55,397 nt of DNA from Eubacterium sp. Lineage in GTDB: Bacteria > Bacillota > Clostridia > Lachnospirales > Lachnospiraceae. The notes under the pieces are model-generated. The model made no database searches and was not told the origin of the DNA. It saw only the letters and a program-made list of their open reading frames with translations. Where the stretch lies: NCBI GenBank assembly GCA_017539165.1, contig JAFYHN010000080.1, forward strand, positions 1-55,397, read 5' to 3'. Within the stretch, counting starts at the first letter, position 1. Each line of letters starts with the position of its first letter. Positions 23,863 through 32,876 of the stretch are shown piece by piece. Both the position numbers and the translations under genes were made by a program.

Positions 23863-24738
23863 ATGTTATCAAATGATGTAATTCTTAAGGCGAAAGATTT
23901 ATCAAAGACATTTTCGAACGATTCGGTTCAGCAGCATGTTTTAAAGAACCTAAACCTTTCTGTATATAAAGGAGACTTTACAGTAATTATGGGAAATTCC
24001 GGATCTGGAAAGAGTACACTTCTATATGCGCTTTCAGGAATGGATCGTCCCACACTCGGAACCATCACTTATTACGTAGATGAAAAAGGAAAAAAGAATG
24101 GTGGTTACGGAATATTCTCAGGAAAGCTTAAGTCAGTTAAAGCTGCAAACGATGGAATAGAGATATCGAAGTTCAGCAATGATAAGCTTGCACTTTTCAG
24201 AAGAAATCATGCTGGTTTTGTATTCCAGCAGAATTATCTGAATGACTCAATGAGTGCTCTTGATAACGTAATGGTGAGCGGACTTCTTAAGACTAAAGAC
24301 AGAAAGGAACTTGCTCAGAGAGCCAAAGAGCTTCTTCAGAAAGTAGAGATAACAGAAAAAGATTGGCGTAAGTTTCCATCACAGCTTTCTGGTGGACAGC
24401 AGCAGAGAGTTGCGGTTGTGAGAGGAGTCATCAATCAGCCGGAAGTACTCTTCGCAGATGAGCCTACAGGAGCTCTTAACTCACAGAATACGACAAACGT
24501 TCTCGACATTATGAGCGAGCTTAATGATAAAGGTCAGAGCATTGTAATGGTAACACATACAATAAATGCTGCTGAACGAGGAAATAGAATCATTTATCTT
24601 TCGGATGGAGTTATATCAGATGAATGCCTTCTTGGGCCATACATGGGAGACTATAAAGATGAGAAAAATCCTTTTCAGAGAGAGGCGTTAGACAGACATA
24701 GAATGCTCAAAGATTTTCTCACTGATATGGGTTGGTAA
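23863..24738 (+). CDS. ABC transporter ATP-binding protein (BceA/MacB type)
   Basis: 291 residues. Walker A is GNSGSGKST (44-52), the Q-loop is FVFQQNYLNDSMSALDNV, the signature is LSGGQQQRVAV, Walker B is EVLFADEPTGAL, and the H-loop is MVTHTINAA. Between Walker A and the Q-loop there is an insertion of ~50 residues (KGKKNGGYGIFSGKLKSVKAANDG), longer than in typical MacB/LolD ATPases. With the FtsX-type permease that starts 24 nt downstream it forms a transporter of the kind used for peptide-antibiotic sensing and resistance (BceAB-like). The upstream direct-repeat operator fits regulation by a two-component system. Substrate unknown. Confidence 0.9.
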   Translation: MLSNDVILKAKDLSKTFSNDSVQQHVLKNLNLSVYKGDFTVIMGNSGSGKSTLLYALSGMDRPTLGTITYYVDEKGKKNGGYGIFSGKLKSVKAANDGIEISKFSNDKLALFRRNHAGFVFQQNYLNDSMSALDNVMVSGLLKTKDRKELAQRAKELLQKVEITEKDWRKFPSQLSGGQQQRVAVVRGVINQPEVLFADEPTGALNSQNTTNVLDIMSELNDKGQSIVMVTHTINAAERGNRIIYLSDGVISDECLLGPYMGDYKDEKNPFQREALDRHRMLKDFLTDMGW

Positions 24739-24762
24739 TGTTTGGGTTAAAAAGGAGAAAAC

Positions 24763-27171
24763 ATGTATAAATTATTTTTTATAGCAAAGAATAATATGAA
24801 AAAACAGAAGGGTGATATGATCACATTTATCATTCTTACTGTTCTGGCAGCGTTTCTTATTTTTGACTGTTTATCGGCGCTTACCGGACTTGAAAAGGTA
24901 ATGGATGAAAGGTTCAGGGAAATAAACGGCGCGGAAATCATGATGATCAACGGGAGAACCGATATTGAAACTGAATGCGCTGAAAAAGCGATTTCTCAGA
25001 ATAAACATATAGCGGATTATGAAGCAACGCCCGTGATCAATACTTATATCGATTATAAAAATGCAAATGATCCAGACGATTATTCTCAATATGAAGCTAT
25101 CATTCAAAGTTTTGAAGAAGAACCTCAATATATGAATCTTCGAATAGATCAGAGTAAGCTGAACGAAGATGATGTTCTTATTCCTTACTATCTGAAAAGG
25201 GATTTTCCGATAGGAGATAAATTCAGAATTAAGCTTGAAGATGAGGTTATGGATTTCAATGTGGCTGGATATGCTGAGGATCCGTATTTCTGTAACTCAG
25301 TAAATGTCACGTCATATTACATATATATGTCTCAGAAGAAGGTTGATGAGATAACTGAAAAACATAGTGCAGTTATTAAACCTTCAATGCTCCACAAAGG
25401 TGTAGTGAGTGAAGAGGAAATGAAAAATGGACTTAAAACTACAGATCTGGAGGCTGAGATCGGTTCGGAATATAAGAAACTGATCACATCACGTAGTGAA
25501 AACAATTTAGATGGAGAATACATAGATCCTGATCCAACGATTGTAAACTGGCACATGATGAAAGGCGGTTCAAAGTTTATACCGAATATTATCATGGGTG
25601 TGATAATGCAATTTGCGATATTAGTGCTTTTTATATCGATAGTGATCATATCATTTAGTATCAGGAATTTTATCCGTAGAAATATGAAGAACACAGGAAT
25701 TCTGGAAGCAAGCGGATACACGGTGAAAGAACTCAGGGATGCGCTTACGTTACAGATTGTTCTTACAGCAGCTGTTGGTGCAATGATCGGAGTGATATCC
25801 GGAATAGCGACATTTGGCGGCTTTGGAGAAGTTGTAGGTGCAGTGTCCGGTCTAACCTGGAATCAGCCTATAAATATATTTGCAGCTGTAGTGACATTTT
25901 TGGGAATCCTGCTGGTAGTCTGGGTGGTGATCAGACTAATAAGCAGAACATATAATCAAATAACAGTATTAGATGCATTAAGAGGAGGAATAAACACACA
26001 TAATTTTAAGAGAAACACTTTTTCATTCGAGAAAACATATCTTCCAGTTCCGGTAGTGCTGTCATTAAAGGATACATTTGGAAACCTGGGAAGAAATATG
26101 GTTATGATGTTTATCACTATCATGCTTACACTAGCGATGCTTGTGGGATTTGGACTCTATGAGAATTTTGGTAAAAATGCAAGTGGACTTATGGAGTTTA
26201 TGGCATTTGAGCTGGGCGATGTCAGTGTTCATGGAGATAAGTCTCTGGGAGATAAACTGAGGACCTTAGACAATGTAGAAAATGTTCTTGGACATTATGG
26301 AACGGATCTGACAATACGATATGGTTCAAAAGAGAAAAATGTACATATATATGCTTATGACGATGTAAAGAATTCTATGAGAACCAGAATTGTAGAAGGA
26401 AGAATGCCTGAAAAAAATAATGAAGTAATGCTTACTGGTCCTGTAGCAGAGGATATCGGTGCTAAGATCGGTGATGTTGTTGAAATGCAATATGGAGATA
26501 AAAAGTGTGACTATCTGGTTGTCGGAATAAATCAGAGACTGGAGAGAATGGGCCGAAGCATCATTATGAATATGGATGCGGCTGAAAAGCTTTATCCGGA
26601 AACAAGGATCTCATATAATCTGACAATCAGTGATGGAGTTTCTTATGAAAGCATGAAGAGTCAGCTTGAGGACTTTGCCGAGAAGGAAGGTCTGTCTGTC
26701 GAAGATATGGAAATAAGAGATGATGCAAAAGTAGTAGACTCAACGATTTCTACTATAACAGCTGCTCTAAAAGCATTATGTATCATTATCTCAATACTCA
26801 CAATGCTAATAGTCATATTTGTCGAGGCGCTTGTGGTAAGGGCAAAAATAATAAGAGATTGGAAAGGAATGGGAATAAGTAAAGCCCTTGGCCAGACTTC
26901 AGGAGGACTTATCTTACAGATAATGATCTCGAATATTCCGGCTATAGTGATAGGACTTCTTGTGGGAGTTATTATCAGTCAGCCAGTTGGAGCAAAGCTT
27001 TGTCTTCTGGTGTTCTCTTTCTTCGGAATGAAGTCAATCAACTTCAATCTTCCTCCGATATGGGTATCAGGAACTGCAATAGCAATTCTGGCAGTTGCGA
27101 TCATCACATCAGGACTGCTTGGATTAAAAGTACACGGTCTTAAACCGGTAGATATGATCACAGAAGAATAA
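24763..27171 (+). CDS. FtsX-type ABC transporter permease (802 aa)
   Basis: TM1 is near residues 20-38 (FIILTVLAAFLIFDCLSAL). A ~225-residue extracytoplasmic domain follows, then three helices at ~270-400 (FAILVLFISIVIISFSI, LTAAVGAMIGVISGI, VTFLGILLVVWVVI), a second MacB-like half with TM near 455, another periplasmic domain, and three C-terminal helices ending GLLGLKVHGLKPVDMITEE, the usual FtsX tail. Two FtsX modules in one chain mean that one permease may suffice. AAAGGAGAAAAC precedes the start. The operon continues into the hydrolase genes (25 nt gap). Confidence 0.9.
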   Translation: MYKLFFIAKNNMKKQKGDMITFIILTVLAAFLIFDCLSALTGLEKVMDERFREINGAEIMMINGRTDIETECAEKAISQNKHIADYEATPVINTYIDYKNANDPDDYSQYEAIIQSFEEEPQYMNLRIDQSKLNEDDVLIPYYLKRDFPIGDKFRIKLEDEVMDFNVAGYAEDPYFCNSVNVTSYYIYMSQKKVDEITEKHSAVIKPSMLHKGVVSEEEMKNGLKTTDLEAEIGSEYKKLITSRSENNLDGEYIDPDPTIVNWHMMKGGSKFIPNIIMGVIMQFAILVLFISIVIISFSIRNFIRRNMKNTGILEASGYTVKELRDALTLQIVLTAAVGAMIGVISGIATFGGFGEVVGAVSGLTWNQPINIFAAVVTFLGILLVVWVVIRLISRTYNQITVLDALRGGINTHNFKRNTFSFEKTYLPVPVVLSLKDTFGNLGRNMVMMFITIMLTLAMLVGFGLYENFGKNASGLMEFMAFELGDVSVHGDKSLGDKLRTLDNVENVLGHYGTDLTIRYGSKEKNVHIYAYDDVKNSMRTRIVEGRMPEKNNEVMLTGPVAEDIGAKIGDVVEMQYGDKKCDYLVVGINQRLERMGRSIIMNMDAAEKLYPETRISYNLTISDGVSYESMKSQLEDFAEKEGLSVEDMEIRDDAKVVDSTISTITAALKALCIIISILTMLIVIFVEALVVRAKIIRDWKGMGISKALGQTSGGLILQIMISNIPAIVIGLLVGVIISQPVGAKLCLLVFSFFGMKSINFNLPPIWVSGTAIAILAVAIITSGLLGLKVHGLKPVDMITEE

Positions 27172-27195
27172 AAGACGTGAAAGGAAAGTAACTAG

Positions 27196-28284
27196 ATGTT
27201 TAAGAAAGTATTAAAAGGAATTAAATGGTTTTTTATAAGTATATTGGGAATAATAGTTCTCTTTATACTGATATGTTTTATCGGAAGAGGGATTAATTCC
27301 ATCACTCCGAAGAACGGTATAAATGAGTCAAGATATGTCGATATAAATGGAACTAAGCAGTGGATTAGTATCTATAGCGAGAACAAGGATAATCCGGTAC
27401 TTCTCTATGTACATGGAGGCCCTTTTTATCCGACAAGTGCATTTGATTTCCCAATGATGAAGAAGCTTGGAAAAGAATATACGGTAGTAAATTGGGATCA
27501 GCGAGGCGTTGGACATAACTATAAGAAATATCCTGCCGAAGGAAAAATAACTTCAGATGTGATGATCGAAGACGGTAAAGAGATGACAAAGTATCTGAAG
27601 GAAACATTTGGAGTTGATAAGATCGTAATATGGGGATCGTCAGCAGGATCTGTTGTTGCAGCAAGACTTATCGCAGATAATCCGGAAAACTATTACGCTT
27701 TTTTAGGAACAAGTGCAGTAGAAGCTCCGGTTAACATGAGAACTACATTTAAAGAAGTGATGCTGGAAAAGTATAAAGATGATCCGGATACGGTTGCTCT
27801 CCTGGAAAAGTATGATCCTGATACTGAAAATAATTTAGATATAGATATGGAGGCAAAAGTTAAGGAAAGATGTTCTGTAAAAGATGGTTTAAAAGGAGCA
27901 GATTTTAATCTTCTCACAGCTATGATGTTTAATCCATATGCAGGGCTGAATGAGATATGCTTAGCAATTATGCCTTTATCATATGATAACTATTTAGATT
28001 ATAGATATATGATTCTTCCTGAAGAATATCATGCACAGTTTACCAGGGAAATCTTCCCTTCAGATGTTAAGGAGTTTAAGGTTCCGTTATATTATCTGCT
28101 TGGAAAGAAAGATGAGGCTCCGGGATCAAACCATTATGCAATGGAAAAGTATATAGATTCCATAACTGCTCCGGAAAAAGAAGTAAGATTTGTTGAAGGT
28201 GGGCATTATACAGCTACACTGGAGTCAGAAACAGTAAAGGAATATCTGCATGATATCAAAGAAAAAAATATAAATAATAAATAA
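27196..28284 (+). CDS. Membrane-anchored S33-type alpha/beta hydrolase, paralogue 1
   Basis: 362 residues. An N-terminal helix (about 11-29, WFFISILGIIVLFILICFI) anchors the protein with the catalytic domain outside. The fold carries YVHGGPFYPT (oxyanion HGGP, 73-76), NWDQRGVGHNY, the nucleophile elbow GSSAGS (Ser149), an acidic residue in LLGKKDEAPG, and GGHYTA with the catalytic His. The HGGP and DQRG motifs are those of prolyl iminopeptidases (S33), whose elbow is normally GxSWG; this copy has Ala where the other two have Trp. It starts 25 nt after the permease gene and belongs to its operon. A role in cleaving peptides or antibiotics at the cell surface is inference. Confidence 0.85.
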   Translation: MFKKVLKGIKWFFISILGIIVLFILICFIGRGINSITPKNGINESRYVDINGTKQWISIYSENKDNPVLLYVHGGPFYPTSAFDFPMMKKLGKEYTVVNWDQRGVGHNYKKYPAEGKITSDVMIEDGKEMTKYLKETFGVDKIVIWGSSAGSVVAARLIADNPENYYAFLGTSAVEAPVNMRTTFKEVMLEKYKDDPDTVALLEKYDPDTENNLDIDMEAKVKERCSVKDGLKGADFNLLTAMMFNPYAGLNEICLAIMPLSYDNYLDYRYMILPEEYHAQFTREIFPSDVKEFKVPLYYLLGKKDEAPGSNHYAMEKYIDSITAPEKEVRFVEGGHYTATLESETVKEYLHDIKEKNINNK

Positions 28285-28317
28285 AGATAGAAAATGACTT
28301 GAGAGGTTAATGGACTA

Positions 28318-29400
28318 ATGTTGAGGAAAGTATTAAAAGGAATAAAATGGTTTTTCATAAGTTTACTGGGAATAATAGTTCTCTTTATATTGATATGTAT
28401 GATCGGAAGAGGAATCAATCGTATTACTCCAAAGAATGGAATAAATGAATCAAAATATATTGATATAAACGGTACAAAGCAGTGGATAAGCATTTATAGC
28501 GAGAATAAGGATAATCCAGTATTGCTCTACATCCACGGAGGACCATTTTATCCTACAAGTGCAGTTGACTTTCCGATGATGAAGAAGCTTGGAAAAGACT
28601 ACACAGTAGTAAACTGGGATCAGAGAGGAGTAGGTCATAACTATGGTAAGGGTCCTGTCGAATTAGCTACTCCGGAAACAATGATCAAAGATGGCCAGGA
28701 GATAACACGTTACCTGAAAGAAACATTTGGAGTTGATAAGATTATGCTATGGGGATCATCATGGGGGTCAGTTCTCGGTGCAAGACTTATAGCTGAAAAT
28801 CCAGAAAATTACTATGCATTTCTGGGAACTAGTGCAATTAGTACGATTAAAGATGCCAGAATTGCTTTCAAAGAAGATATGCTTGAAAAATATAAAGATG
28901 ATAAGGAAGTGATGGAACTTCTGAACAAGCTTGATCCTGAAGTAAAAAATGATGATCAGCATGAAGTTATTCATGACTTAATATTATTATGTACAACTAG
29001 AGATAACATTTTGGACAGCGCTGACTTCAATGTTTTAACCTCATTTATGTTTAATCCATATGCCAGTCTTAAGCAGATATATTTGATGTTTGCAGTATAT
29101 TTTGATAAAGATGCCAAAGCGACTAGAGATGCAATAATTCCAGATGCTGAATGGCTTGTAGAAAATACGTTTCCTACGGATGTAACTGAGTATAAGGTTC
29201 CAGTATATTATCTTGTTGGTAAAAAAGATGAGTCTACATCAAGCAATTATCATGCGATTGAAAAGTACGAAAAGAATATATCTGCTCCAGATAAGGAGAT
29301 CAGATATGTAGATGGAGGACATTATGCCGCTTCATTACAGTCGGAAACTATAAAGGAATATCTGCATGACATTAAGGAGAAAAATATAAATAACAGATAA
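28318..29400 (+). CDS. Membrane-anchored S33-type alpha/beta hydrolase, paralogue 2
   Basis: 360 residues, arranged as paralogue 1 and closely similar to paralogue 3 through the first ~115 codons, where even the DNA is almost identical. It has the same TM anchor (WFFISLLGIIVLFILICMI), IHGGPFYPTSAVDFPM, NWDQRGVGHNYGKG, the complete elbow GSSWGS, YLVGKKDEST and GGHYAA. The central cap region (about 170-270) is the most divergent part among the three, suggesting that substrate preference has shifted after duplication. The intergenic DNA before it is also a copy of that before its neighbours. No ribosome binding site is strong (GAGAGGTTAATG). Confidence 0.85.
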   Translation: MLRKVLKGIKWFFISLLGIIVLFILICMIGRGINRITPKNGINESKYIDINGTKQWISIYSENKDNPVLLYIHGGPFYPTSAVDFPMMKKLGKDYTVVNWDQRGVGHNYGKGPVELATPETMIKDGQEITRYLKETFGVDKIMLWGSSWGSVLGARLIAENPENYYAFLGTSAISTIKDARIAFKEDMLEKYKDDKEVMELLNKLDPEVKNDDQHEVIHDLILLCTTRDNILDSADFNVLTSFMFNPYASLKQIYLMFAVYFDKDAKATRDAIIPDAEWLVENTFPTDVTEYKVPVYYLVGKKDESTSSNYHAIEKYEKNISAPDKEIRYVDGGHYAASLQSETIKEYLHDIKEKNINNR

Positions 29401-29427
29401 CAAATGACATAAAGGATAACTGAAGAG

Positions 29428-30516
29428 ATGTTAAAGAAAGTATTAAAAGGAATAAAATGGTTTTTCATAAGTTTACTGGGAATAATAGTTCTCTTTATAT
29501 TGATATGTATGATCGGAAGAGGGATTAATCGTATTACTCCAAAGAACGGTATAAATGAATCAAAATATATTGATATAAATGGCACCAAGCAGTGGATAAG
29601 CATCTATAGTGAAAATAAGGATAATCCAGTATTGCTCTACATCCACGGAGGACCATTCTATCCAACTAGTGCGGTTGACTTCCCTATGATGAAGAAACTT
29701 GGAAAAGACTACACGGTAGTAAACTGGGATCAGCGAGGAGTAGGTCATAACTATAAGATTGGTCCTGTTGAGGAAGCTACCCCAGAAATAATGATCAAAG
29801 ATGGTCAGGAGATAACTAAATATCTGAAGGAAACATTTGGAGTTGATAAGATCATGCTATGGGGATCATCATGGGGATCAGCTCTTGGTGAGAGACTTAT
29901 CTCAGAAAATCCTGAGAATTACTATGCATTTCTGGGAACTAGTGCAGTATGGACTACCGTTGAAAAAAGAAAAGCGTTTAAAGAAGAAATGCTTGAAAAG
30001 TATAAGGATGATAAGGAGGTGCAGGAACTGCTGAATAGGTTTGATCCTGAAGTAATACATGAAGATGAGGCTCAGCATGAATTGACTCGTGAATTACGTA
30101 AAAGATGTTGTGAAGATGATAATCTTACAAACAGTGCTGACTTTAATATTTGGACTTCATTTATGTTTAATCCATATGCCAGTCCTAAACAGATATATTT
30201 GATGTTTGCAGTGTATTTTGATAAAGATGTTATGGCAAATAGAAATACTCTGACTCCGGATGATGCAAAGCTTATTGATACAGTTTTTCCTACGGATGTT
30301 ACAGAATATGAGATTCCTGTTTATTACCTGCTTGGAAAAAAAGATGAGCAGCCAGGAACAAATTATAAAGCGATGGAAAAGTACATAAATAGTATATCAG
30401 CACCAGATAAAGAAATCAGATATGTAGATGGAGGACATTTTGCCGCTACAATACAGTCAGAAACTATTAAGGATTATCTGCATGATATCAAGGAGAAAAA
30501 TATTCTTAACAAATAA
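29428..30516 (+). CDS. Membrane-anchored S33-type alpha/beta hydrolase, paralogue 3
   Basis: 362 residues with all the motifs of paralogue 2: N-terminal anchor, IHGGPFYPT, NWDQRGVGHNYK, elbow GSSWGS, YLLGKKDEQPG and GGHFAA. The 5' ~300 bases are nearly identical to paralogue 2, while the cap region differs (AVWTTVEKRKAF, DEAQHELTREL), which points to recent duplication with gene conversion at the 5' end. The gene is 27 nt from paralogue 2. A fourth copy of the same 5' end follows at 30545. Confidence 0.85.
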   Translation: MLKKVLKGIKWFFISLLGIIVLFILICMIGRGINRITPKNGINESKYIDINGTKQWISIYSENKDNPVLLYIHGGPFYPTSAVDFPMMKKLGKDYTVVNWDQRGVGHNYKIGPVEEATPEIMIKDGQEITKYLKETFGVDKIMLWGSSWGSALGERLISENPENYYAFLGTSAVWTTVEKRKAFKEEMLEKYKDDKEVQELLNRFDPEVIHEDEAQHELTRELRKRCCEDDNLTNSADFNIWTSFMFNPYASPKQIYLMFAVYFDKDVMANRNTLTPDDAKLIDTVFPTDVTEYEIPVYYLLGKKDEQPGTNYKAMEKYINSISAPDKEIRYVDGGHFAATIQSETIKDYLHDIKEKNILNK

Positions 30517-30538
30517 AGAAAATGACATAAAGGACTAA

Positions 30539-30613
30539 TTGAATGATGTTAAAGAAAGTATTAAAAGGAATAAAGTGGTTTTCACTAAGTTTACTTGGAA
30601 AATAGTTCTCTTT
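30539..30613 (+). pseudogene. Fourth copy of the hydrolase 5' end, frameshifted relic
   Basis: From the ATG at 30545 the DNA repeats the start of paralogues 2 and 3 (MLKKVLKGIKW then FSLSLLG in that frame) and then stops at TAG (30602-30604). The cause is a one-base deletion: GGAATAATAGTTCTC in the paralogues is GGAAAATAGTTCTC here. The similarity ends at about 30613, inside CTCTTTA, where the 11-bp string TTACTATTCAC begins (30612-30622); it is identical to the PE1 terminus. The relic marks a truncated tandem duplicate. Confidence 0.8.
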
Positions 30614-30646
30614 ACTATTCACTATCGAGTAAAAGTTAATGATATA

Positions 30647-31504
30647 ATGAGCCAATTGGAGAAAAATGGATACTGTAATCTTGTATCTGCTGGAGATTAC
30701 AAATTAAATGCACTAAAAGTTGGAAATGTAAACGGAAAACACAAAATAGTCTGTTGTTCAGGATTAAATGATAGCACCATGAATTTTTCGTGGCGTAATA
30801 TGACTAAAAATATCGAAGAAGAAAATGAACTCATCTTTATAGATCGTGCAGGCTATGGTTTTAGTGATGATACTAAAACAGAGCGTTCTGTAGAGCGGGT
30901 TGTGGAAGATTATAGAACGGTTCTCAAAAATATAAGAGAAGAAGGGCCTTATATTTTACTGGGCCATTCGATTAGTGGACTGTATACATCTTATTGGCAG
31001 AATAAATATCCAGAAGAGGTTGAAGGTGTAATTATCATGGATGGAACGCTTTGCACTCGTGTGGATGAAGAGGAAGGACGAGATATTAAAAGACAGTGGC
31101 ATACACTTAATATCTCAGAAAAAATAGGGTTTGAACCGTTTGTAATGAAACAAATATATGGAAAACTTGCTGACAATATGTCCAAGAAAGAACTTGATAT
31201 GAATATCTATATATTTTCAAAAACGACTAGTGCGCATGCAACAATATCTGAAGCAGAGATGATATATCAAAATGCCAAAACTGTACTGGATAGTTTAGAG
31301 CCAAACGATATTCCCAAACTATTTATTGATGCACAATACTATTTTGATGAAAAACCTGAGGATAAACAAGACTATTGGAATCCATTTGAAGAGAAACTTG
31401 GAAACTGTCAGCTTGTTTCTTTATATGGTACACATGCAATTTACATGGACAGGGCAGCAGAGTGTTCTAAAGTAATAGAAGATTTTATAGATGGAATAGA
31501 ATAG
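30647..31504 (+). CDS. Alpha/beta hydrolase of a different subfamily, fused behind the duplicated 5' relic
   Basis: 285 residues from ATG 30647. The protein is an ordinary alpha/beta hydrolase: EENELIFIDRAGYGFSDD, elbow GHSISG, and terminal GTHAIYMDR with the catalytic His. It lacks the HGGP and DQRG motifs of the three upstream paralogues, so it is not a direct copy. A TTG at 30539 opens the same frame further upstream, but those 36 codons read the relic out of its original frame. No good ribosome binding site precedes 30647, so the start is uncertain and expression may be impaired. Confidence 0.65.
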   Translation: MSQLEKNGYCNLVSAGDYKLNALKVGNVNGKHKIVCCSGLNDSTMNFSWRNMTKNIEEENELIFIDRAGYGFSDDTKTERSVERVVEDYRTVLKNIREEGPYILLGHSISGLYTSYWQNKYPEEVEGVIIMDGTLCTRVDEEEGRDIKRQWHTLNISEKIGFEPFVMKQIYGKLADNMSKKELDMNIYIFSKTTSAHATISEAEMIYQNAKTVLDSLEPNDIPKLFIDAQYYFDEKPEDKQDYWNPFEEKLGNCQLVSLYGTHAIYMDRAAECSKVIEDFIDGIE

Positions 31505-31541
31505 AAAATCGCTATATACAGAATAGAAGCGATTTTGTTAT
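31505..31541 (+). terminator. Probable terminator of the hydrolase cluster
   Basis: AAAATCGCT (31505-31513) pairs with AGCGATTTT (31528-31536); the T tract is within the right arm, then GTTATAATT. Confidence 0.5.
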
Positions 31542-31589
31542 AATTGCAGTGATGCGACAGCATGGATTTTTTGTTCGGAGGCGGATAGC

Positions 31590-32597
31590 TTGGGTGAAAT
31601 AATTAAAACGGAAATGTTTGATGACATACTTAATATGATTTACTCAGCAAAGCAAAAGGCTGAATTTCAAGTCAATTCTACGGTTATAGAATTGTATTGG
31701 AATATAGGTGAGTATGTTTCGAATAAGGCTGAGTCTGATGGCTGGGGAAAGTCTACAGTCAAGGCATTGTCTGATTATATTTTGAGTAGGGAACCTGGTA
31801 TTCGCGGTTATTCTTCTCAGAATATATGGAGAATGAAACAATTTTATGAGACATATAAGGACCATCCAGAACTCTCATCACTGCTGAGAGAAAATACTTG
31901 GACTAATAATATGCACATTGTTTCAAAGACCAAGGATTATGAAGAAAAGAAGTTTTATTTGGAATTGGCATCCAAAGAAAAATATCAATCACGTGAATTG
32001 GCTAGGCAGATTGATAGTGGCTATTATGAGCGGTTGTTATTGTCAAATGGAAAGGCACCAACAGCTATTGAACCACAGAAGATATCTGGCATTTTAAGAG
32101 ATATGTATATGTTGGAATTTCTTGATTTGCCAGAGCCTTATAAGGAGTTTGACTTAAAGAAAGCAATTCTCCGTAATATGAAAAAATTCTTGCTTGAATT
32201 TGGAAGGGATTTCCTATTTGTGGGAGAAGAATACCATGTACAAGTAGGCAATAACGATTACTATGTGGATTTGCTTTTCTATCATAGAGAATTGCAATGC
32301 TTAGTTGCGATAGATTTAAAGATAGATGATTTTAAGCCTGAGTATATGGGCAAGATGGATTTTTATCTTGAAGCATTAGACCGTGACGTGAAAAAGCCTC
32401 ATGAAAATCCAAGCGTAGGAATGATTCTTTGTAAAAATGCAGATACAGATGTTGTGGAGTATTCATTGAGCCGTAGCTTATCTCAGACAATGATTTCTGA
32501 ATACAAAACAAAGCTGATTTCAAAGGATGTTCTTAGGGAGAAGTTAGCTGAGTTGTATAGCATTGCAGAGGAAGAATCAGAAAACTCTCATCATTGA
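31590..32597 (+). CDS. YhcG/DUF1016-type PD-(D/E)XK nuclease
   Basis: 335 residues. The N-terminal DUF1016_N half (about 10-150) has the typical YWNIGEYVSNKAESDGWGKSTVKALSDYI and FSSQN-like GYSSQNIWRMKQFYETY. The C-terminal half holds the nuclease core: YHVQVGNNDYYVDLLFYHRELQCLVAIDLKID, where Asp in YVDLLF and the D-x-K of AIDLKID are the PD-(D/E)XK catalytic residues (Asp replacing Glu). The family is linked to mobile elements and restriction-like functions. The start is TTG at 31590, with CGGAGG 8 nt upstream. Directly downstream lie relics of a mobilisation region, so this is likely cargo of a decayed mobile element. Confidence 0.88.
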   Translation: MGEIIKTEMFDDILNMIYSAKQKAEFQVNSTVIELYWNIGEYVSNKAESDGWGKSTVKALSDYILSREPGIRGYSSQNIWRMKQFYETYKDHPELSSLLRENTWTNNMHIVSKTKDYEEKKFYLELASKEKYQSRELARQIDSGYYERLLLSNGKAPTAIEPQKISGILRDMYMLEFLDLPEPYKEFDLKKAILRNMKKFLLEFGRDFLFVGEEYHVQVGNNDYYVDLLFYHRELQCLVAIDLKIDDFKPEYMGKMDFYLEALDRDVKKPHENPSVGMILCKNADTDVVEYSLSRSLSQTMISEYKTKLISKDVLREKLAELYSIAEEESENSHH

Positions 32598-32622
32598 TGA
32601 GAGAAATTATATATAGCTACAG

Positions 32623-32660
32623 AGCACTTTAGATTTGAAATAGTCTAAGGTGCTTTTTTT
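32623..32660 (+). terminator. Terminator of the nuclease gene
   Basis: AGCACTTTAGA (32623-32633) pairs with TCTAAGGTGCT (32644-32654) with one wobble, followed by a run of seven T after the stem. Confidence 0.85.
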
Positions 32661-32684
32661 ATCAATTTTTAGGAGGTAATCACA

Positions 32685-32876
32685 ATGATTAACGTAGCAG
32701 AAATCACATCAACCAAGGGTATGGAGCAGGCTCAGAAACAGATGGGGCAGGCAAAGAATCGTGTTGCTCTGGAGAAGAAGAAAGCCAACGACGAAAGGAG
32801 AAAGTTTGAGAACCATCATAAGTTCATGATGGGCGGTGCAGTTCACAAATACTTTAAGGAGTGTTGTCGAAAGTGA
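32685..32876 (+). CDS. Small basic mobilisation-associated protein
   Basis: 63 residues, Lys/Arg-rich, helical: QAKNRVALEKKKANDERRKFENHHKFMMGGAVHKYF. Such small proteins with a conserved RK...H/R-KFMMGGAV-like tail are commonly encoded just upstream of MobA/MobL relaxase genes on Firmicutes mobilisable elements and are thought to act in the relaxosome; this assignment is from memory of the pattern. TTAGGAGGTAATCACA precedes the start. Its 3' end overlaps the relaxase fragment in another frame, which in an intact element would be a separate gene downstream. Confidence 0.6.
   Translation: MINVAEITSTKGMEQAQKQMGQAKNRVALEKKKANDERRKFENHHKFMMGGAVHKYFKECCRK

Noticed and set aside
30539-30646. TTG at 30539 as the start of the fourth hydrolase
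   Set aside because: The first ~20 codons would be the copied 5' end of the paralogues read in a wrong frame; ATG 30647 gives a normal hydrolase N-terminus.
32584-32602. CTCTCATCATTGATGAGAG palindrome at the nuclease stop codon as a terminator
   Set aside because: No T run follows; a proper terminator occurs at 32623-32660. It could be a binding site but nothing supports that.
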